Source: Phycisphaera sp.
Lineage (GTDB): Bacteria > Planctomycetota > Phycisphaerae > Phycisphaerales > UBA1924
Assembly: GCA_025916675.1 (NCBI GenBank)
Contig: CP098402.1
Coordinates: 2,413,205-2,477,204 of the forward strand
DNA length: 64,000 nucleotides
Direction: 5' to 3'
The notes below the pieces were generated by a model that worked only from the letters and a program-made list of their open reading frames with translations, made no database searches and was not told the DNA's origin. Position numbers and translations under genes: made by a program. Within the stretch, counting starts at the first letter, position 1; every line of letters begins with the position of its first letter. This document shows, piece after piece, positions 55,106 to 63,563 of this stretch.

Positions 55106-56665
55106 TCAGGCCAGCCAGGAATCGTCGAAGGCCATGCCCGGGGCGACGACGGCCGCGTCGCCGCGTTCGAGCATGCCGGCCACGGGATACGCGCAGTAGT
55201 CCAGCGCGAACGCGCCGGCGGGGCGGTGGTTGCCGCTGGTGCCCAGGCCGCCGAAGGGCAGCTTGCTGCTGGCACCGGCCGTGGCGCAGTTGAGGTTCAC
55301 GCAGCCCGCGCGGGCGTCGGCCAGAAAATCGGCGATGGTGTCGTTGTCGTGCGTGAAGATGCTGGCGGCCAGGCCGTAGCGTGTGGCGTTGACCTGCTCG
55401 ATGCCCTCCTCGTACGAACTCACGGTCGTGATGCGGAGCATCGGGCCGAAGACCTCGACATCACAACCGGCGTCGTCGCCGTCGCCGGCCGTGAACTTGT
55501 CGACGCGGATGACCCCCGGGCTGACGTACGAGCCGTCTTCGAGCGAAGCGGGCTTGGTGGCCTGCATCAGGATCTCGCCGCCGTTCTTGGCTGCACGCAC
55601 CTGGAAGTCGAGCACGGCGTCGCGGGCGTTGTCGTCGATGATCGGGCCCATGAACACGGGTGCCTCGCTCCTGGGCGGGCCGATGACCATCGCGCCGGCG
55701 GCCTTGAGGATCGCGGGGATGAGCTTGTCGGCCACCTTCTCGTGCACGATCAACCGCCGGCCGCAGGTGCAGCGCTGGCCCGTGGTGACGAACGCGCCGC
55801 GGGCGATCTCGATCGCGGCCTGCTTCAGGTCGGCGTCGGGCATCACCAGCACGCCGTTGTTGCCGCCCATCTCGAGCGCGACGATGCGGCCCGGGCGGTC
55901 GAGGTTGCTCTCCAGGATCTTCCGACCCACCGGCCACGAGCCGGTGAAGAGGATGCCGTCGACGCCGTCGTGGTTGACGAGCTTCTGGGCGACGTCGGCC
56001 TTGCCCTGCACCAGGTTCACCACGCCCTTGGGCGCGTCGCACTCATCGAGGGCCTGCTGCATGAGCTCGATGATGAGCTGGCCCACGGCCGGCACCTTGT
56101 CGCTGGGCTTGAGCACCACCGTGTTACCCATCAAGAGAGCCGGCACGATGTGGCCGTTGGGCAGGTGCGCGGGGAAGTTGAACGGCCCCACCACCGCCAT
56201 GACGCCGTGGGGGCGGAACCAGCAGCGGCCCTCCTTCTTGCCGCCAAGGTCGAGCGAGAAGCCCGCGACGCGCTGGCGGCCGGCGTGGGCGCCCTGCTCG
56301 AGGGTGATGTCGACCTTGCCCGCGAGCGCCGAGGCCTCGCCCTTGCAGTCCCACATGGCCTTGCCGGTCTCCTGGGCGATGAGGTCGGCGATGTCGCCAG
56401 CCCGCTCCTGCACGAGCGCTTTGTAGCGCAGCAGCACTTCCGCGCGCTTCTCGATGTCCCACCGGCTCCACGTGCGCAGCGCATCGCGTGCGGCGGCAAT
56501 GGCCCGGTCGACGTGCTCGACCGAGGGCGCGCCCGACCACACGACGCGGCCGCGTTGGGCGGGGTCGTGCGAGACGAGTGAATCACCCTCGATGGCGTGG
56601 TACACGCCGCCGATGAGGTCGCTGGGCGGGTTGGATAGGGCTGCGATAGCGGCGGGAGCGGTCAT
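55106..56665 (-). CDS. astD: Succinylglutamate-semialdehyde dehydrogenase
   Basis: A 519-residue aldehyde dehydrogenase. The active-site residues are visible: Asn in GPFNFPAHLPNGH, Glu in VALEMGGNN and Cys in TTGQRCTCGRR; the NAD-binding FTGSWPVGRKI is also present. The GPFNFPAHLPNGHIVPAL segment is characteristic of AstD, which oxidises N-succinylglutamate semialdehyde in the AST arginine pathway. Its neighbours astA and a class III aminotransferase agree. Convergent with the EEP gene: the two stop codons abut in TGATCA. Confidence 0.93.
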   Translation of the reverse strand: MTAPAAIAALSNPPSDLIGGVYHAIEGDSLVSHDPAQRGRVVWSGAPSVEHVDRAIAAARDALRTWSRWDIEKRAEVLLRYKALVQERAGDIADLIAQETGKAMWDCKGEASALAGKVDITLEQGAHAGRQRVAGFSLDLGGKKEGRCWFRPHGVMAVVGPFNFPAHLPNGHIVPALLMGNTVVLKPSDKVPAVGQLIIELMQQALDECDAPKGVVNLVQGKADVAQKLVNHDGVDGILFTGSWPVGRKILESNLDRPGRIVALEMGGNNGVLVMPDADLKQAAIEIARGAFVTTGQRCTCGRRLIVHEKVADKLIPAILKAAGAMVIGPPRSEAPVFMGPIIDDNARDAVLDFQVRAAKNGGEILMQATKPASLEDGSYVSPGVIRVDKFTAGDGDDAGCDVEVFGPMLRITTVSSYEEGIEQVNATRYGLAASIFTHDNDTIADFLADARAGCVNLNCATAGASSKLPFGGLGTSGNHRPAGAFALDYCAYPVAGMLERGDAAVVAPGMAFDDSWLA

Positions 56666-56698
56666 CCGGTCTTCTTCCTCCGTGCGGCCAAGGCCGTC

Positions 56699-57892
56699 CT
56701 ATTTCTTGGTCTTCTTCTTTGTGCCGGTCTTCTTCTTGTGGGTGCTGCGAGTCTTGGGCGCTTGGGCCGGGGCGTCGAGCGTGGGCATGGGGTTGATCAC
56801 CGTGCACGCCACCTCGTCGCCCTCGCCGGCGTGCAGGGCGGCCATGGCGTCCTTGGGCAGGCACAGCGTGTTCCCCTTGCGCACGAAGGGCGATTGCAAC
56901 GCCACGTATTCCCCCTCGTTGTCCAGCGTGCTCACGATCGCCATGCCCTTGCACGCCGAGGCCGGAGCCGCCTTGCCGAGCTTGATCTGCTCGGTCGATC
57001 GCACCAGCGGGATGTCGTCGGTGATTGCCTGCAGGTGCGGCCCGCCGTCGAAGGGATCGATGACGCCCTGGTAGGTGAAGCCCAGCTTCTCGAGCATCTT
57101 GCGGGCGGGCACGGTGTCCTTGCCCACCTGGCCCACGCCCTGCCTCGCCTTGGGCGGCAGCAGGCTCAGGTAGATGTCGTCGCGCGGCAGCAGGCTGAAC
57201 ATGAACTCGCGGCTGTACTGGCAGAAGCGGTCGGCCTCGTCGTAGCTCAGGTTGATGAACCGGCGGCCGAAGGCGTCCCAGAACGTGTTGTCGCCCGCGT
57301 CGCTGATGGGGGCCATCATCTCGGCCAGCACGTGGTCGGCGAAGTTCTGGCGGTACACGCCCATGAAGTGGAACCGCACGAAGCTGAGCAGGCGGCCGAG
57401 CCTGTCCTTGTGCGCGCGGTACGCCGGCTGGAGGATCAGCCCGCCGATCTCGGTCGGGCTGCTCTCGTCCAGGTGCAGCGTGGCGACGGTGTGGGTCATG
57501 CCCATGTGCAGGCTCTCGCTGAAGAACCGCCGCTCGGAGACCTTGAAGCCGACGTTCGGGTTGCCGGGGCCGCCCATGGAACTGACGAGTTGGCTCGAGC
57601 CGAGCAGCGACCCGGTCTCGGAGTCCTCGAGCACGAACACGAACAGCTCGCTCTCGCTGAGGGTCTTCTTCAAGCCCGCCCCGCCCCCACCTGACGAGTT
57701 GTTGTTCCCGCGAGACTTCGGCACGTCCTGCAACGGCTCGCCACGCGCGACGTGCTTGAAGCAGTCGCGGCTGCGGAGGATCTTCTCGACGATGATGTCG
57801 CGATCGGGCGGCAGATTGATGAAGTGGACCATCTTGGCCAGCTTCAGCAAAGTGTCGGCGTCCTCGATTTTGGCGCGGCGGATGGTGTGCAT
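56699..57892 (-). CDS. astA: Arginine N-succinyltransferase
   Basis: A 397-residue AstA homologue, first enzyme of arginine breakdown by the AST pathway (succinyl-CoA plus arginine). Family sequence includes RRAKIEDADTLLKLAK, NVGFKVSERRFFSESLHMGMTHTVATLHL, EIGGLILQPAYRAHK and FTYQGVIDPFDGGPHL. Two oddities stand out: a Gly/Asn/Ser-rich insertion near residues 62-75 (NNNSSGGGGAG) and a Lys-rich tail (HKKKTGTKKKTKK). It is 33 bases from astD and 3 bases from the aminotransferase gene, so all three form one operon. Confidence 0.93.
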   Translation of the reverse strand: MHTIRRAKIEDADTLLKLAKMVHFINLPPDRDIIVEKILRSRDCFKHVARGEPLQDVPKSRGNNNSSGGGGAGLKKTLSESELFVFVLEDSETGSLLGSSQLVSSMGGPGNPNVGFKVSERRFFSESLHMGMTHTVATLHLDESSPTEIGGLILQPAYRAHKDRLGRLLSFVRFHFMGVYRQNFADHVLAEMMAPISDAGDNTFWDAFGRRFINLSYDEADRFCQYSREFMFSLLPRDDIYLSLLPPKARQGVGQVGKDTVPARKMLEKLGFTYQGVIDPFDGGPHLQAITDDIPLVRSTEQIKLGKAAPASACKGMAIVSTLDNEGEYVALQSPFVRKGNTLCLPKDAMAALHAGEGDEVACTVINPMPTLDAPAQAPKTRSTHKKKTGTKKKTKK

Positions 57893-57895
57893 GCG

Positions 57896-59389
57896 TTAGC
57901 CCGCAACTTTCGCCAAGGCCCGCTCTACTACCTCGAACACCCGCGGCCAGTCCTCGAGCTTCATCACGCCCAGCGGCGGCAGCATGCGGACGTGGTAGGG
58001 CCCGTGGCCGCACCAGAAGAGGACGACGCCCTCCTCGAAGCAGGCCTTGCACGCGGCGATGACCTTCTTCTGGTCGCCGCCGAAGGGGGTGAAGCGCATC
58101 ATGCCGCCCTCGCCGCCGACGAGCTCCTTGCAGAAGAGCGCGGGCGGGAACCAACTTGGGTGCTTGGCGATTAGGGCCTCGACCTGCTCGCGGAAGGCGG
58201 CGTGGTGCTTCACGATCAGGCCGTCGTCGCCGTAGTAGGGCGTGCCGCCCCGCCCGGCGTCGAGCATCTCGAGCATCCGCGTGCCCACGGCGAAGTCGGT
58301 CGCGCTGCCGGTGAAGGTGCCGCTGAGCAGGCCCGGCTTGGGCTTGTAGTCCTCGGTCCACAGCGTGGCGCAGGCCTGGGTCATCTTGCCCACGCAGAAC
58401 ACGTCCACGTAGTCCCCAAGGTCGTAGGTCTCGTAGGCGAACATCTGGCGGGTGCGGCCGAAGCTCTGGATCTCGTCGTCCCACACGGCGATGTCGTTGG
58501 CCTTGCACACGTCCATCAGGGCGGTGAAGAACTCCCGCGGGGCGGTGTTGAACCCGCCCTCGCCCTGGACCAGCTCGAAGATGAAGCACGCGTACTGCTT
58601 GGGGTACCGATCGATGAACTGCTGCAAGCGCCACACGCAGTGGTCGATGAAGCGCGTGGTGCCGCCCACCTCCTCGGCCGCCTGCTCGTTCCAGAAGGGC
58701 ATGTAATCGACCTGCGTCGTCAGCGGGATGCCCTGCCGGCCGCCCGCCGAGTCGCCGATCTGGGCCATGGTGACCGTCCGGCCCATGAAGCAGTGCTTGA
58801 ACGCAAGAACCCGGCTCGCCGGAGCGTGCTTCTGGTAGCAGATCTTGAGCGCGCTCTCGTTGGCAACGGCGCCCGACGTCGTGATGAACGCCTCGCTCAG
58901 CCGGCTGTTACGCTTGGCCAGCTCGACGAGCTTGTCGCCGAACTGGTAGGCCTTGGGGTTGGTCATGAGGTTGCCGCTCTTGGCGACGTCCTCGACCGAC
59001 GCCCGGGCCGCGGCCCGGATCAGCTCGGGGTGGCTGTGCCCGAACATGTGGACGCCGATGCCGATGATCATGTCCCACTTCACGCTGCCATCGGCCAGCT
59101 CGACCAGGGCCCCGTTGCCGACGCCGCTGCCGATGTACTTATACAGCAACGGCCGGCCCTTCATGCCCTCGGCCTTCGCGACCAGCTCATCGAAGCTCGC
59201 CGCCGCCCCGTCCCGGGGGGGTCTCACATCGGTGATGGCGGCGCTGTGGGCGGCCACACGCTCCACCAGCGTGTCGATCGCGCCCGCGATCGCCGGATCG
59301 GTCGCCAGCGCGTGGCCGGCGAGGCCCTCGGCCAGGGGGGTCCGGGTCGTCGTGTCGTTGGCGGTCTGCGTCTGGGTCGTGGGGGTCAT
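57896..59389 (-). CDS. Class III PLP aminotransferase, probable succinylornithine transaminase role
   Basis: A 497-residue PLP-dependent aminotransferase. The PLP Lys is in VFCVGKMTQACATLW, the cofactor Asp in IAVWDDEIQSFGRTRQM, and phosphate contacts lie in TTSGAVANESALKI. First gene of the ast operon. AstC converts N-succinylornithine, so that is the expected job; the sequence is also close to lysine 6-aminotransferases and the length is greater than AstC (about 406). Both reactions act on a distal amino group, so the substrate cannot be decided from sequence. Confidence 0.82.
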   Translation of the reverse strand: MTPTTQTQTANDTTTRTPLAEGLAGHALATDPAIAGAIDTLVERVAAHSAAITDVRPPRDGAAASFDELVAKAEGMKGRPLLYKYIGSGVGNGALVELADGSVKWDMIIGIGVHMFGHSHPELIRAAARASVEDVAKSGNLMTNPKAYQFGDKLVELAKRNSRLSEAFITTSGAVANESALKICYQKHAPASRVLAFKHCFMGRTVTMAQIGDSAGGRQGIPLTTQVDYMPFWNEQAAEEVGGTTRFIDHCVWRLQQFIDRYPKQYACFIFELVQGEGGFNTAPREFFTALMDVCKANDIAVWDDEIQSFGRTRQMFAYETYDLGDYVDVFCVGKMTQACATLWTEDYKPKPGLLSGTFTGSATDFAVGTRMLEMLDAGRGGTPYYGDDGLIVKHHAAFREQVEALIAKHPSWFPPALFCKELVGGEGGMMRFTPFGGDQKKVIAACKACFEEGVVLFWCGHGPYHVRMLPPLGVMKLEDWPRVFEVVERALAKVAG

Positions 59390-59461
59390 GTGGTCTCCTG
59401 GAGGGCGGCTGCGCCGCTGCTGACAAGGGTAGGGGCCGGCTCGTATGGGCCACGGTTTCGC

Positions 59462-60184
59462 TCAGGCGGCGTCGGCCTTGGCGTCGGCCTTGGCCGTCTC
59501 GACCCGCTCGCGTTCCTCGCGCAGCACGCCCAGCAGCACGCCAAACCTCGCGGCATCCCCCCGCACCAGATCGACACGCCGGCCCCGCCCCTTGCGGATC
59601 GCCCGCACCTGGTACGCCACCCGGGCCGTCCCGGCCGCGAGCGTGCCGTCGACGATCCGCCTCTGGCCCACCGTCGCCAGGTGCTCGAAGCGGTCGGCCT
59701 CGATCTGCTCTTCCACCGCCCGCCGCACCTCGTAGGCCACGTGCGTGCCGCCGCCGTTGTCGCAGTCCCACTCCAGGGTGATCGACCCGTCCTGGAGCAG
59801 CCCGGGCTTGAACCTCGTGGGCGTGCCCGGCTCGGGGCCGGGCCCGGCCTGCCTGGGCTCGGGCAGCAGGGCGAGCTTGTACACCGCCGACCGCTCTCCC
59901 GGGGTCGGCCGGCTCTGGGCAAAGCCCCTGATCTGCTGGGCCGCCCCCGCGCCCACGCGGCGCAGGCGTGCGGCCGCCAGGCGGTAGGTCTGGCTCGCCG
60001 CCTCGGCCCGGTCGCGGGCCAGCTCGGCCTCGCGGCGGGCGTCGGCCATATCGGCCACCGCCAGGGCCACGGCCAGGGCGGTGGGTTCGGTCAGGCCGAT
60101 GGCGGCGGGGTCCTGGCCCCACGCGTCCACGCGGTTCCTGAAGAAGTCGAGCATCTCGGCCAGCGGCTTGGGGATGATGCGCAT
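59462..60184 (-). CDS. Hypothetical protein with a fibronectin-III-like C-terminal part
   Basis: A 240-residue soluble protein. The N-terminal half is helical and Ala/Arg-rich (ALAVADMADARREAELARDR). The C-terminal half (about 120-215) reads like a fibronectin type III domain: SITLEWDCDN, VAYEVRRAVEEQIEADRFEHLATVG and ARVAYQVRAIRKGRG. AGGAG eight bases before the ATG at 60184 supports that start; the frame stays open upstream for 450 bases but only as low-complexity Pro/Gly/Arg sequence. No function can be assigned. Confidence 0.62.
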   Translation of the reverse strand: MRIIPKPLAEMLDFFRNRVDAWGQDPAAIGLTEPTALAVALAVADMADARREAELARDRAEAASQTYRLAAARLRRVGAGAAQQIRGFAQSRPTPGERSAVYKLALLPEPRQAGPGPEPGTPTRFKPGLLQDGSITLEWDCDNGGGTHVAYEVRRAVEEQIEADRFEHLATVGQRRIVDGTLAAGTARVAYQVRAIRKGRGRRVDLVRGDAARFGVLLGVLREERERVETAKADAKADAA

Positions 60185-60503
60185 CGCTGGATCTCCTGCC
60201 ATCGAGCCCCGCGGGCTGGGCCCAAGAACGCGACCGACGCCGGCCGCCGCTCCCCCAATCGTCACGACCGTGCCCGTCCTTGAGCCCATTCCGCCGGTCC
60301 GCCGCAGATTCCCACGCGTCCGGCCGAGCGAGCCCGGCGGCGAGCCCAGCGGGCCGCGGTTCCCGCCCGTGGGAACCAGAGTCCCGTGCCGGGGGACTGG
60401 CGGCCCGTGACCGAGGACTGGCGGGTCGCGGGGCGGGACGGGCGGCCGGTTGGCGTGGACGGGCACAGACACGGCCGCCCGGTTGGGGCCGGTAGCATGG
60501 GCG
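60185..60503. other. 319-base divergent intergenic region with repeats
   Basis: No convincing gene. It holds a perfect 7-bp inverted repeat (GGTTCCC 60358-60364 with GGGAACC 60371-60377) and about four degenerate 21-base tandem units from 60392 to 60475 built on GGAC(T/G)GGC. Promoters for the two flanking divergent genes should lie here but no clear -35/-10 pair is visible. Confidence 0.6.
60392..60475. repeat. Degenerate 21-base tandem repeat, about four units
   Basis: Units start at 60392, 60413, 60434 and 60455. The first two share GGACTGGCGG exactly (60394-60403 and 60415-60424); the third and fourth carry GGACGGGC. The 21-base period is a multiple of three, so any frame through it yields seven-residue repeats (for example PPVLGHG and PPVPRHG on the minus strand). 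Confidence 0.6.
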
Positions 60504-61298
60504 ATGGCAATGGCCCGGCCCGCCCAAGGCGGCACATCCAGGCTCCCCTGGCGCGTGGCGGCCGCGTGCCTGCTCATCGGGCTGGCGCTGTCGATTGTGA
60601 GCGTGCCGGTGGCGGCGGTGGCGGCCCAACTCGGCAAGGCGTTCGGAAGCCAATCGCAGATGCACCAGCGGTACTACCGGGCGGACGATGGCACCGCATA
60701 CGCAGTCCTGGAGCGGCATTGGTCCAACCAGAACTCCCAGGCATTCCAACCCGTGCTCATGCGGCAGCAGCAGAGCCAGGCCGTCGCCCAGCCGGGGGTG
60801 TACCACCTGCCGGGCGGGGGCCGGATGATAACGAACCCATTGATCAGCTCCTACGACCCACGCCTGCCCGCGCTGCGCCGCACCCCCGCCCCCGGCTTTG
60901 ACATCATCGAGGCCTACTCGGCCGGCTGGCCCATGCACGCCGCCCACTCGCTTGCACACATCGAGGCCCACCCCGGCACCGCCCGCCGCGAGCACGGGCT
61001 GCTCCGCTTCACCGTTCTCGGCAAGGGCTTCGTGCTGCCGGTGCTCCCCATCTGGACCGGCCTGCTGGGCAACACGCTGCTCTTCGGCGGCACGCTGCTG
61101 CTGGCCTGGTGGATCTTCCGCGGCCGCCGCCTGGCCAAACGCCGGGCCCGCGGCGAGTGTTTGGCGTGCGGCTACACGCTCGACGGCGACATGGAGCGAT
61201 GCCCCGAGTGCGGCACGCCAAACGAGCACCGCCTCCAGACCCCGAGCCTCGCCCGCCGCCCCCCTCCACCGCCCCCCGCCTTCATGCCTGGCGGCTAA
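60504..61298 (+). CDS. Zinc-ribbon membrane protein, unknown function
   Basis: A 264-residue protein with an N-terminal helix (about 16-42, VAAACLLIGLALSIVSVPVAAV), an outer domain of about 130 residues rich in Gln and His, a second helix (about 185-210) and a cytoplasmic zinc ribbon CLACGYTLDGDMERCPECG, then a Pro-rich end. The ribbon is like the one in the protein at 20227 but here it is C-terminal. Start either ATG at 60504 or 60510. Function unknown. Confidence 0.65.
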   Translation: MAMARPAQGGTSRLPWRVAAACLLIGLALSIVSVPVAAVAAQLGKAFGSQSQMHQRYYRADDGTAYAVLERHWSNQNSQAFQPVLMRQQQSQAVAQPGVYHLPGGGRMITNPLISSYDPRLPALRRTPAPGFDIIEAYSAGWPMHAAHSLAHIEAHPGTARREHGLLRFTVLGKGFVLPVLPIWTGLLGNTLLFGGTLLLAWWIFRGRRLAKRRARGECLACGYTLDGDMERCPECGTPNEHRLQTPSLARRPPPPPPAFMPGG

Positions 61299-61395
61299 GG
61301 GCCGGCCAACCGCATGGACCTAAGGTGGCCCACGCATGGCGGACACCGGGGGTGGCCGAGATACTCCCGGAGAGAAACGATTCCGCCGATGGCGT

Positions 61396-61429
61396 TTGCC
61401 CGGCCGACAACCGCGGTGTGGCCGGGCAA
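61396..61429. repeat. 10-bp perfect inverted repeat in the 61299-61472 gap
   Basis: TTGCCCGGCC (61396-61405) and GGCCGGGCAA (61420-61429) flank a 14-base loop that itself contains the palindrome CCGCGG. No T-run follows on either strand. It stands 43 bases before the next ATG, so it would be a leader structure or a protein-binding site. Confidence 0.65.
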
Positions 61430-61472
61430 CCGCCCCACCCCGGACCCCGTAGAGCCCACGCGGGAGCCCCCC

Positions 61473-62735
61473 ATGCCCGACCCCCGCACCAACCGCACCC
61501 GCTTCATCCTGTTCGCCGTGATCATCTTGCTGCTGGCCGCCAGCCCCGCGATGGCCAACATGGGCAGCGCGGCGATCTGGGCGGGCATCGGGCATCTGTT
61601 CCTGGGCAACCTCTTCATTGGCCTAGCCGAGGGTGGCATCCTGCGGAAGCTGGGGGCCAATCGGCGGGCGATCGGGCTGGCCATCGCGGCCAACTACATC
61701 TCGGCGACGGCCGGTGCGTTCCTGGCCGGGGCGGCGTTCGGGCTCGCGATGGCCTGGCTGCCGGGCGATTACCTGAGCAAGCTCATCCCCGCCCACTGGC
61801 TGGTGTTCGCCACGTTCACGCTGGTGGGCTTCGCGATCGAGCTCCCAATCCTCTGGCTCGCGTTCGACAAACCCCACAAGCCCAAACGCGTGCTGGCCGC
61901 CGTCGCCCTGGCCAACGCGGTAACGGCGCTGGGATTGATCTGCTGGTACGGCATCGCGAGCGACGTGTCTCTGGCCAGCCGGTTCGATTCGGTGAGGGAG
62001 CCGGCGATGGTCGGCCTGGACCCCGCGCGTGAGGCGAAGACCGACGACGGCCAGGGCGGCGCGTTGCCGTGGGTGTATTACATCGACAGCGATAGCCAGA
62101 CGGTGCGGCGGATTCGCCTCGATGGCAGCGACGATGCACGCGTGACCGAGCTGCCCGAGGCCATCGACCGCGGCTGGCTGCACGGCGGGCTGCGGCATGA
62201 CGGCGGCGTGGATCTGCTGGTGCGGGCACACGAGTTCAAGGAGTTGGGCCACGCCCAGGACTGGTCGCACACGGCCTACCGGGGCGTATACGACAACCAT
62301 CTCATCCTGATCCGTGAGGTGGGCGCGGCGGCCAGCGTGTTCCCAGAGCCCTCGCCCTGGATCATCGCCTCGCTCGATGCATCGACTCCCTCCACCATGC
62401 AGACTCGTGCCGATCCGTTCATGGGCCTGCAACTCGGAAGCGAACCACGGCCCCGCCGCTACGTCCTCTCAACGCCGTTCATGTGGGGTATGGGCACCGT
62501 CTATGCCAGCCGCCTGCCCGGCAGCGTCTTGGTCTTCCAGGTCGGGTCGGACATTGGCGGTCGATCGCACGGCATCTACGTCGTCTCCCTCGACACCATG
62601 CGCATATCGCGGCTCGTCGAGGACGGCAGGGGCCCGTGCGTGGTCTACGACCATCCCCCGCCCGGTTGGGACGCCCAGGTACTGCTCAAGCGATTGACCC
62701 CCACACGCGAACCCACGACCAGCGGGCGGCCCTAA
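61473..62735 (+). CDS. Polytopic membrane protein with large C-terminal soluble domain
   Basis: A 420-residue protein with a hydrophobic signal or first helix (FILFAVIILLLAASPAMA) and about four further helices (to about residue 165), such as GLAIAANYISATAGAFLAGAAFGLAMAWL. A C-terminal domain (about 190-420) contains beta-strand repeats like DSDSQTVRRIRLDGSDDARVTELP and SHGIYVVSLDTMRISRLVEDG, reminiscent of a WD40/TolB-type propeller blade. GGGAG six bases upstream supports the ATG. Function unknown. Confidence 0.66.
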   Translation: MPDPRTNRTRFILFAVIILLLAASPAMANMGSAAIWAGIGHLFLGNLFIGLAEGGILRKLGANRRAIGLAIAANYISATAGAFLAGAAFGLAMAWLPGDYLSKLIPAHWLVFATFTLVGFAIELPILWLAFDKPHKPKRVLAAVALANAVTALGLICWYGIASDVSLASRFDSVREPAMVGLDPAREAKTDDGQGGALPWVYYIDSDSQTVRRIRLDGSDDARVTELPEAIDRGWLHGGLRHDGGVDLLVRAHEFKELGHAQDWSHTAYRGVYDNHLILIREVGAAASVFPEPSPWIIASLDASTPSTMQTRADPFMGLQLGSEPRPRRYVLSTPFMWGMGTVYASRLPGSVLVFQVGSDIGGRSHGIYVVSLDTMRISRLVEDGRGPCVVYDHPPPGWDAQVLLKRLTPTREPTTSGRP

Positions 62736-62738
62736 CCT

Positions 62739-62756
62739 CGTCCTACCCATAGGACG
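62739..62756 (+). promoter_or_regulatory. Hairpin covering the ribosome site of the ZIP gene
   Basis: CGTCCT (62739-62744) pairs perfectly with AGGACG (62751-62756) across a six-base loop. The second arm contains AGGA, the only ribosome-binding sequence in front of the ATG at 62760. Folding would hide it, so translation may respond to metal, temperature or coupling with the upstream gene. Confidence 0.5.
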
Positions 62757-62759
62757 CCC

Positions 62760-63548
62760 ATGGACCAAGACCTCCTCCACCTCCTGCTCATCACCTTCGC
62801 CGCCGCGGTCGTCGCCGACGTCAGCATGGTCTTCGGCGTGGTCCCGTTCTTCTTCATCAAGGACATGTCCGACCGCCTCACCGGCATGTTCTCGGCGGCG
62901 GCCGGGGGCATGATGGCCGCGGCCAGCCTGGTCCAGTTGGTCGGCGAGGGGATGGACCAGGCCCCGGGCTGGCAGGGCTGGGAGGTGGCCGCCGGGCTGG
63001 CGGCGGGGGCGGCGTTCTATTGGATGGCCGTCAAATGGATCAGCGGCAACGGCGACTTCGACATCGCCAAACTCCGCGAGACCGGCGGCACGCGGGCCCT
63101 GCTCATCGTCGCCGCCATGACCATCCACAGCCTGCCCGAGGGCGTCGCCATCGGCGTGGCCTTCGGCGCCGACTTCCGGGCCGATGGGACCCTGCCCACG
63201 CTGGGCGTGAGCATCGCCAGCGCCTTGGCGGTCCACAACATCCCCGAGGCCATCGCCATCACCTTAGCTTTGATGGCCGCGGGCCTGAGCGTGAAGTCAT
63301 GCCTCTTCTGGGCGCTCTTTACGAGCCTCCCCCAGCCGCTGGCCGCCCCCTTCGCCGCGTGGTTCATCTGGATCTTCGAGCCCCTGCTGCCCTTCGGCAT
63401 GGGCCTGGCGGCCGGGGCGATGGTGTTCCTGGTGGTCGACGACCTGATCCCCGAAGCGCTCGAGAAGGCCAGCAGCACGGCGGTGAGCGTCGCGTTCGTG
63501 GGCGGCGTGGTGGCGATGATCGTGCTGGGGCGGTTGGTTGGCTTGTAG
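62760..63548 (+). CDS. ZIP-family divalent metal transporter
   Basis: A 262-residue transporter with eight predicted helices. The metal-site motifs of helices IV and V are present: HSLPEGVAIGVAF and HNIPEAIAITLAL. A further acidic motif in VFLVVDDLIPEAL follows. ZIP proteins move Zn2+, Fe2+ or Mn2+ into the cytoplasm. The variable loop has no His-rich stretch. Confidence 0.93.
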   Translation: MDQDLLHLLLITFAAAVVADVSMVFGVVPFFFIKDMSDRLTGMFSAAAGGMMAAASLVQLVGEGMDQAPGWQGWEVAAGLAAGAAFYWMAVKWISGNGDFDIAKLRETGGTRALLIVAAMTIHSLPEGVAIGVAFGADFRADGTLPTLGVSIASALAVHNIPEAIAITLALMAAGLSVKSCLFWALFTSLPQPLAAPFAAWFIWIFEPLLPFGMGLAAGAMVFLVVDDLIPEALEKASSTAVSVAFVGGVVAMIVLGRLVGL

Positions 63549-63563
63549 GCCATACGCTGCACC

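Noticed and set aside
56583-60283. Two very long open frames overlapping the ast operon (one on each strand)
   Set aside because: They are out-of-frame shadows of astA, the aminotransferase and astD, all of which have clear family motifs.
60185-60637. Upstream extension of the fibronectin-like gene to 60637
   Set aside because: The added part is repetitive Pro/Gly/Arg sequence that overlaps the divergent gene, and a good ribosome site supports the start at 60184. The open repeat frame leaves some doubt.
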